Origin: an uncultured Clostridia bacterium
GTDB taxonomy: Bacteria; Bacillota; Clostridia; Christensenellales; Borkfalkiaceae
Reading direction: 5' to 3'
DNA: 64,000 bases
Assembly (NCBI GenBank): GCA_934247225.1
Contig: CAKQJE010000008.1
Span: 29,395-93,394, forward strand
Below the pieces are notes generated by a model. It did no database searches, was not told where the DNA came from, and was given only the letters and a program-made list of their open reading frames with translations. Both the position numbers and the translations under genes were made by a program. This document shows, one piece after another, positions 58,854-64,000 of this stretch. The stretch's first letter is position 1; each line of letters starts with the position of its first letter.

Positions 58854-60380
58854 TTGCTTAAAGTCTTTTTTGAAAAACTTAAAGAATCGGTAATATCCGT
58901 TCTCCCCGTAACCCTTCTCGTCGTGATTTTGAATTTCACGCCGATTATCTCGCTGACGACGAGGGAAATAATAGTATTTCTCGGCTCGTCGGTTATGCTT
59001 ATAATCGGTATGGCGTTTTTCAATCTCGGCGCGGATATCGCTATGACGCCTATGGGCGACCATATCGGAGCGGGACTTACAAAATCCAAAAAAATACCGT
59101 TTTTGATAGCGGTATGCTTTGTTATGGGCTTATTTATCACGATTGCCGAACCCGATTTAACGGTACTCGCAACGCAGGTAAAGGATAAAATCGATCCCAC
59201 GCTTTTAACCGTTACGGTCGGTATAGGCGTAGGGTTGTTCCTCGTCATATCCGTTGTGAGAATGTTCAAGGGTACGCCCCTTTCTCATATATTGATATTC
59301 TTTTATATGTGCCTTTTCGCGTTCGGATCGATGCTCGTTATCGGCAACGAGGAATTTCTTCCGCTCGCATTCGATTCTGGCGGGGTTACCACGGGACCTA
59401 TAACCGTACCTTTCATAATGGCGCTCGGCGCAGGTATCGCGGGTACGCTCGGCGGTAAAAAATCGGGTGAAAACAGTTTCGGTCACGTCGCGCTTTGCTC
59501 GATAGGACCTATGCTCGCGGTTATGATCCTCGGAATTTTCTCCAAAGGAGATATGACGTACAATCTCCCCGATTATTCGATTGCGGAAAATTTCTGGGGC
59601 GCGCTTCTGTCCGCAATCGGCACGGTTGCCAAAGAAGTAGGAATTGCGTTGGGGCTTATCGTAGGATTTTTTATAGTTCTCGATTTAATTTTTCTTAAAC
59701 TTCCCGCAAAAAAACTGAGGATTATCGGTTCGGGTGTTATTTACACGTTCATCGGTCTTCTTGTCTTTTTAACGGCGGCGCAAATCGGATTTATGCCGAT
59801 AGGTTATAAAATCGGTTGCGAGCTTGCCGCCGAAGAAAATTATATTCTGATAATCGCGGGATTCGTTCTCGGCGCGCTCGTAGTTTTAGCAGAGCCTGCC
59901 GTTCACGTTCTCACAAAACAGGTAGACGAAATCACCGCGGGCGGAATTACAAAGCGTTCTATGCTTATCGCGCTTTGCCTCGGCGTAGGCATATCGATAG
60001 GTCTTTCGATGCTAAGAATAGTTTTAGGCTTCAACGTGCTTTATTATCTCGTTCCCGGTTATCTCATTTCGATAGGACTTTCGTTCTTCGTTCCGGGCAT
60101 TTACACGGCTATCGCGTTCGATTCGGGCGGAGTCGCGAGCGGACCTTTGACTTCGAGCTTTATTCTTCCGTTTGCGATAGGCGCGTGTTACACTTTGTCG
60201 GGTGCGTCCAAGGTTTTAACCGACGCATTCGGTATCGTAGCGATGGTTGCGATGACGCCGCTTATAACCATTCAGCTTCTCGGTTTCAAAGCGGTAATTC
60301 AGAAAAAACTGCGCAAGAGCATAGCGATGAAGAGAATTTTAAGCTATGACGACGAGTACATTATAAATTTCGACGTGTGA
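58854..60380 (+). CDS. DUF1538 polytopic membrane protein
   Basis: A 508-residue membrane protein starting at TTG 58854 after GGAGGG. It has two homologous halves of about six helices; each half carries the DUF1538 signature: GVTTGPITVPFIMALGAGIAG and GVASGPLTSSFILPFAIG, and GLFITIAEPDLTVLATQVKD matched by ALVVLAEPAVHVLTKQVDE. It probably transports a small molecule or ion. The two genes that follow encode PII-like proteins, so its activity is likely gated by nucleotides or metabolites. The substrate is unknown. Confidence 0.93.
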   Translation: MLKVFFEKLKESVISVLPVTLLVVILNFTPIISLTTREIIVFLGSSVMLIIGMAFFNLGADIAMTPMGDHIGAGLTKSKKIPFLIAVCFVMGLFITIAEPDLTVLATQVKDKIDPTLLTVTVGIGVGLFLVISVVRMFKGTPLSHILIFFYMCLFAFGSMLVIGNEEFLPLAFDSGGVTTGPITVPFIMALGAGIAGTLGGKKSGENSFGHVALCSIGPMLAVMILGIFSKGDMTYNLPDYSIAENFWGALLSAIGTVAKEVGIALGLIVGFFIVLDLIFLKLPAKKLRIIGSGVIYTFIGLLVFLTAAQIGFMPIGYKIGCELAAEENYILIIAGFVLGALVVLAEPAVHVLTKQVDEITAGGITKRSMLIALCLGVGISIGLSMLRIVLGFNVLYYLVPGYLISIGLSFFVPGIYTAIAFDSGGVASGPLTSSFILPFAIGACYTLSGASKVLTDAFGIVAMVAMTPLITIQLLGFKAVIQKKLRKSIAMKRILSYDDEYIINFDV

Positions 60381-60381
60381 T

Positions 60382-60798
60382 ATGAAAGAAAAGATTAAAA
60401 ATAAAATCGCCGAAGCGGTGACGGAACATAACTTAAAAATCGAAAGCAGAATTCCCAAAGCTCCCGCAAATCTCGTCATAATCGTAACGATAGTGAACAG
60501 GGGCAAAGCGGATTTCTACATGGATTTTCTGCAATCGTTCGAGGTAAACATGCAAATGGCTATGGGCGCGCACGGAACGGAAAATCTGTCTGCAACGAAA
60601 GGGTTTTCGGGTTCTGCGTACACCGAAAAAGCAGTGCTTTTCAGCGTTGCGAGAGAGGACAAAAAGAAAGAAATTCTCGGCGCGCTTCAAGATAAGTTCG
60701 ACACTGTGCGCGGCGGGGGAGGCATTGCTTACGTCATTCCGCTCACGAGCGTTATAGGCGTTGCGATTTACAGTTTTTTAAGTAATCAGGTGAGGTAA
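60382..60798 (+). CDS. PII-like signalling protein 1
   Basis: A 138-residue protein one base after the DUF1538 stop. The core ferredoxin-like strands LVIIVTIVNRGKADFYMDFLQ, AVLFSVAREDKKKEILGALQ and GGGIAYVIPLTSVIGV match PII-like proteins, with an extra N-terminal helix of about 25 residues. The loop between strands 2 and 3 (GAHGTENLSATKGFS) is where a T-loop would sit. It probably binds a nucleotide and contacts the transporter. Confidence 0.82.
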   Translation: MKEKIKNKIAEAVTEHNLKIESRIPKAPANLVIIVTIVNRGKADFYMDFLQSFEVNMQMAMGAHGTENLSATKGFSGSAYTEKAVLFSVAREDKKKEILGALQDKFDTVRGGGGIAYVIPLTSVIGVAIYSFLSNQVR

Positions 60799-60804
60799 AG
60801 AAAA

Positions 60805-61119
60805 ATGACCGAATTTAACCACGAAGTAATTTTATGTATCATAAACAACGGCTTTTCGGACGCCGTTATGGACGCGGCGAGAGAATTCGGCGCAAGCGGC
60901 GGCACGGTGATAAACGCCAGAGGTACGGCTTCGTTAGAAGCGGAAAAACTTTTCAACATTACCGTTCAACCCGAAAAGGAAATCGTTATGATTGTCGTCA
61001 AAAAGGAGATTCGCGACGACGTTCTGCACGCGCTTTATAAAAAAGTCGGGCTTGAAACGCCGGGGCAGGGCATTGCGTTTTCGCTCCCCGTAACCGACGT
61101 AACGGGCATAAGAGACTGA
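60805..61119 (+). CDS. PII-like signalling protein 2
   Basis: A 104-residue protein with the PII outline: EVILCIINNGFSDAVMDAAREFGASGGTVINARG (in parts), EKEIVMIVVKKEIRDDVLHAL and GQGIAFSLPVTDVTGIRD. The GASGGTVINARGT segment resembles the GxGGTxxxARG T-loop region in PII-family members. With the previous protein it gives two different PII-like subunits behind one transporter, as found in other Clostridia with DUF1538. Confidence 0.88.
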   Translation: MTEFNHEVILCIINNGFSDAVMDAAREFGASGGTVINARGTASLEAEKLFNITVQPEKEIVMIVVKKEIRDDVLHALYKKVGLETPGQGIAFSLPVTDVTGIRD

Positions 61120-61524
61120 GTTCGATTTACGTCGACATTATACTCACTCGGCCAAGAGCAGCATATCCTTGCCATTTCAAATCAAAGAAGATTCATTGAA
61201 AGGCTTCTCCTGATCGATTATCTTTTTTTAAGGCAATAACGCTTTCTTGGAGAGAAGCTGGCGGCGAACGCCGACGGAAGAGGACAAGAAGCCTTCTCCT
61301 TTTGGAGAAGGGGGACCGCTTGCGGTGGAAGAGGACAACATTAAATAATAAAATGGCGGGCGACCATCGGTCGCCCGCCTACAATTTATATTTTACAATA
61401 TATATAATAGAAACAACAGGATATATAAAAGAAACAAAAAGGGGCGATCATTGATCGCCCGCCCCGTGTATTTTACCTTGAATATTTTGCCTCTTGTAAT
61501 TTATTGTTTATGAAATATTTTCAA
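61120..61524. repeat. Intergenic block of REP-like palindromes, no gene
   Basis: The 400 bases hold several hairpins: CCTTCTCC/GGAGAAGG (61292-61299 with 61304-61311), an 11-bp stem GGCGGGCGACC (61355-61365 with 61369-61379), and GGGCGATC/GATCGCCC (61442-61449 with 61453-61460). GGAAGAGGACAA occurs twice (61275 and 61327). Such elements resemble the short palindromic repeats common in gut Clostridia. Two of the GC stems could also act as terminators for the PII operon or rplI. The stretch 61130-61240 looks like unrelated remnant DNA that I cannot identify. Confidence 0.75.
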
Positions 61525-61968
61525 TTATTCCGCTTTCACCTTGACGGTGATTTTCGTCGAAACGTCGGGCAGGAATTTTACTTCCACAACATAATTTCCG
61601 GGCGTTTTGATAGGCTCTTTTAAAATAATTTTCTTTTTGTCGATATCATATCCGCTTTCTGCGAGTTTTTCGGCGATTTCCTTTGACGTAACGCTTCCGA
61701 AAATCTTTCCGTTTTCGCCGCATTTAACGGAGCATTTAACTTCCGCGTTCTTCATTTTCGCGGCGAGTTCTTTCCATTTTTTTATCTCTTCGGCTTTATG
61801 AAATTCCTGCGCTTTGAGTTTGTTCTGAACGGCGTTGATTTCCGTACTCGTAGCTTCGATGGCTAATTTTTTCTTTAACAGGCAATTTCTGGCGTAACCG
61901 TCGCTGACTTCTATAACGTCGTTCTTTTTGCCTGTTCCTTTCACGTCTGCAAGTAATATAACTTTCAT
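61525..61968 (-). CDS. rplI: Ribosomal protein bL9
   Basis: A 147-residue protein with the full L9 pattern: MKVILLADVKGTGKKNDVIEV then GYARNCLLKKKLA (N-terminal RNA-binding domain), a connecting helix and the C-terminal domain with GKIFGSVTSKEIAEKL. It binds 23S rRNA at the L1 side of the ribosome. The start has AGGAGG at a good distance. It is separate from rpsF, ssb and rpsR, with which it is often joined. Confidence 0.97.
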   Translation of the reverse strand: MKVILLADVKGTGKKNDVIEVSDGYARNCLLKKKLAIEATSTEINAVQNKLKAQEFHKAEEIKKWKELAAKMKNAEVKCSVKCGENGKIFGSVTSKEIAEKLAESGYDIDKKKIILKEPIKTPGNYVVEVKFLPDVSTKITVKVKAE

Positions 61969-62568
61969 CGTTCAAGCCTCCTTGTGTCCTTTTTTATACA
62001 TTGTATCACGAATTTTCATAAAAATCAACTCAACAACTCAACAACGTTAATATTTTTCGTCTGCATTTTTCCCGTCGGAAATATTTTGCATTTTATGCTG
62101 TTTTATATTACGATTGTGCTTTTTTGTATAATTTGTCATAAATTTAATTGACAAAATTATAATTCTATGATAAAATTGTGAACGGGAAAATGATAGAGGA
62201 AGTTTTAAAGGGTTTATTATAATTTTTTAACGCAATTCGGCGTACTCTTTTTCCAAACGCTCATTTTTCCGTAAAACAGTATTTTAAATAATTCGAAAAA
62301 TCGAAGAGGTACCTCTTCTTTGCTTATTACATAAGCAAAGTAACAACTTAAAGGCAATCGATTTAAAAATTAAAACGCGATCGGTCTTAAATTGTTTTAA
62401 GTTTACGCAAAGCGAGAATAAAACGCCGCAAAACCGCAAACCGCGGTCTATAATCAAAACCACGGTCTATTTCGCGGCATATTATTCTTACGCGGGCATA
62501 CATACGGCACCCCTTATCAAAGTTTTGAATTATTTGAATAAATAAAAAAATTTTCATAAGGAGAAAAA
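61969..62568 (+). promoter_or_regulatory. Intergenic region with promoter and about 390-base leader
   Basis: TTGACA (62148-62153), 17-base spacer and TAAAAT (62171-62176) drive the plus-strand gene at 62569. The leader is about 385 bases and contains a perfect 16-bp palindrome (GAAGAGGT and its complement, 62304-62319) directly followed by a hairpin TTGCTTA/TAAGCAA (to 62341), and a GC pair of CGCGGTCT/CACGGTCT repeats near 62445-62470. I see no gene on the plus strand. The leader length suggests post-transcriptional control, but no known riboswitch class is recognisable. Confidence 0.6.
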
Positions 62569-64000
62569 ATGAAAAAGAAAACATTGATTTCGGCATTGGC
62601 GCTTGTTCTGGCGTTGTTTGTCGGTCTTTTCTGTTCGTCCTGCTTCGGCGATTTGCCGGATGACAGTTCGAGCGGAAGCGGCGAGCATAAGCATTCGCTC
62701 ACAAAGGTAGATGCCGTCGCCGCAACTTGCGAAGCCGCAGGTAATTCCGAATATTACTCTTGTTCCTGCGGAAAAATTTATTCCGACGCAGCCGGCAAAA
62801 CCGAAACTTCTGCCGAAGCTGTTGCAATTGCGGCTCTCGGTCATGATTATCAGGCTCAGACCAAAATTCCCGCAACTTATTACACGGAAGGGACAAAGGC
62901 TCACTACAAATGTTCACGTTGTAATGTTCTTGCCGAAAAGAACGACCAGGACGAGTACGTAAAAACCACGCTCGAAGCTTTGAAAATCAAAAAGCTTTCG
63001 TTAATCGACGGCGCAACACAGGCTACCGACGAACCCGCAGGACTTCTTCATATCGAATCCGGAAAGGTTAAAAATATGACCTACGGCGGTTTATATACCG
63101 TCGAGGAAAAGACGGCTTATTATTTCCATTCGGAAACCGACGTTAAAAAAGCGGAAACGAGATTTATAACAGAGGGAACGTTTACCGGTGACCCCAAAGC
63201 GGATCGTATTTATAATTACAATTCCAATGTAATCAGTTTTTCTTTCAGATATAAATTGATAAATACGGCTTCCGAGAGGCTTGCGGAAACAATCGTCGGC
63301 GGAACTGCAAACCAGGCAGATGTGATAATGCAGATTCTCGAACCCAACTATACGCATAACTATGTGTTCGATGCGGATAACGACGGAGAATGGCACACAT
63401 TCAATTACACTTTGACCGAATCCGACCAAGCCGTATTTGCAGGATTTATCATTAAATTCGGTAAATTCAACGGCGAGTTGCTTATTGCCGACATAAAAGT
63501 CAATACAAAAACTCACACTCACTCTTACGGCGATTGGACTGTTACAACTCCTGCAACTTGTACAGCGGCAGGAAGCAAAGAACAGGTATGTTCGTGCGGT
63601 GACAAGATAGTTGAAACAATCGTCGCTCTCGGACATGATTATCAAGACCATGAAGCAAAAGCGGCAACTTGTACCGTAGCCGGTTGGAATGCATACAGAA
63701 CTTGTACTCGTTGCGACTTTACCGATCAGACACCGATTCCCGCTCTCGGACATGATTACAAATTTGTAGAAGAAGATTCTGCAACTTATTACGAAGAGGG
63801 CGTAAAAGCTCACTATGAATGTTCGCGTTGTAAAGGTCTTGCCGTAAAGAACGGCGAAACTTACACCGAAACCACTCTTGATGCATTAAAGCTCAATAAG
63901 CTTTCGTTAATCGACGGAGCCACAACCGCAACCGAACCTGACGGCATTCTTAAAATAGAGGACGGAAAAACAAAAGGAATGACTTTTGCCGGTTTGTACA
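62569..64000 (+). CDS. Repeat-containing cell-surface lipoprotein, 3' end outside the window
   Basis: The frame is open to the right edge (477 codons). A signal peptide (SALALVLALFVGLF) ends at Cys27 or Cys22 in FCSSC, so a lipoprotein is likely. The body has three or more copies of a short motif, ATC-EAAGN-x-CSCGK then ALGHDY (positions near 62720, 63550 and 63660), a cysteine-containing module common in clostridial surface proteins. A longer unit starting ATYYTEGTKAHYKCSRC (about 62872) is repeated at about 63780 as ATYYEEGVKAHYECSRC, 909 bases or 303 codons later, with KLSLIDGAT in both. The lectin- or carbohydrate-binding-like middle suggests glycan contact. Confidence 0.85.
   Translation, partial: MKKKTLISALALVLALFVGLFCSSCFGDLPDDSSSGSGEHKHSLTKVDAVAATCEAAGNSEYYSCSCGKIYSDAAGKTETSAEAVAIAALGHDYQAQTKIPATYYTEGTKAHYKCSRCNVLAEKNDQDEYVKTTLEALKIKKLSLIDGATQATDEPAGLLHIESGKVKNMTYGGLYTVEEKTAYYFHSETDVKKAETRFITEGTFTGDPKADRIYNYNSNVISFSFRYKLINTASERLAETIVGGTANQADVIMQILEPNYTHNYVFDADNDGEWHTFNYTLTESDQAVFAGFIIKFGKFNGELLIADIKVNTKTHTHSYGDWTVTTPATCTAAGSKEQVCSCGDKIVETIVALGHDYQDHEAKAATCTVAGWNAYRTCTRCDFTDQTPIPALGHDYKFVEEDSATYYEEGVKAHYECSRCKGLAVKNGETYTETTLDALKLNKLSLIDGATTATEPDGILKIEDGKTKGMTFAGLY

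Noticed and set aside
62387..62917. Minus-strand frames overlapping the lipoprotein start
   Set aside because: They oppose the leader and signal peptide of the plus-strand lipoprotein, which has a strong ribosome site and an uninterrupted frame.

Overview
The window looks like a chromosomal segment of a Gram-positive, probably anaerobic and gut-associated bacterium of the class Clostridia. Supporting features are a Spo0A homologue, a cysteine T-box leader, a long SRP RNA with an Alu domain, SepF next to YggS, a Na+-translocating decarboxylase beta subunit, 2-hydroxyacyl-CoA dehydratase-type activases, an alpha-L-fucosidase and many near-consensus TTGACA/TATAAT promoters. A position in or near Christensenellales is a guess from general style only. 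There is no rRNA, no tRNA that I can recognise, no CRISPR array and no transposase.

Layout. 0-3 kb: end of a surface polysaccharide locus (flippase, UDP-glucuronate 4-epimerase, UDP-glucose dehydrogenase), which together would make and export UDP-uronate-based glycans. 3-9.8 kb: a phosphate regulon in one operon (pstS, fused pstC-pstA, pstB, phoU, phoP, phoR) behind an array of phased PHO-box-like repeats; its PstS has its two halves in swapped order. 9.8-13.5 kb: small regulators, an adhesin-like DUF4097 protein and a lipoprotein with a palindromic operator. 13.7-16.4 kb: a TldD/TldE pair. 16.4-18.1 kb: an orphan Na+-pump beta subunit with a small gamma-like subunit, behind a structured leader that ends in a terminator. 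18.1-23.1 kb: a two-gene 2-hydroxyacyl-CoA dehydratase activase/component operon preceded by a 22.5-bp-phased repeat array. 23.3-34.9 kb: a 3663-residue secreted beta-helix protein followed by two tiny related peptides. 35-37.7 kb: fucosidase, an alpha/beta hydrolase, a PqqD-like protein and DUF1653.

37.7-44.9 kb: mnmG and dnaA (overlapping by one base) on the minus strand, diverging from recF, Mrp and a lipoprotein on the plus strand. 45-49.3 kb: cysE-cysS under a Cys T-box, an acidic zinc-ribbon protein, and spo0A. 49.5-52 kb: an apparently self-repressed TetR gene with an FtsX-type ABC exporter. 52-58.8 kb: sepF, yggS, SRP RNA, a type-2-like ileS, a methyltransferase and a pseudouridine synthase. 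58.8-61.1 kb: a DUF1538 membrane protein with two PII-like proteins. 61.1-64 kb: REP-like repeats, rplI, a long leader and the 5' part of a repeat-rich lipoprotein that runs off the end.

The best candidates for something undescribed are the two-peptide unit behind the giant beta-helix protein, the phased repeat array before the dehydratase-type operon, the structured leader of the orphan sodium pump, the permuted PstS with fused PstCA, and a short dispersed palindrome found in both coding and intergenic DNA.
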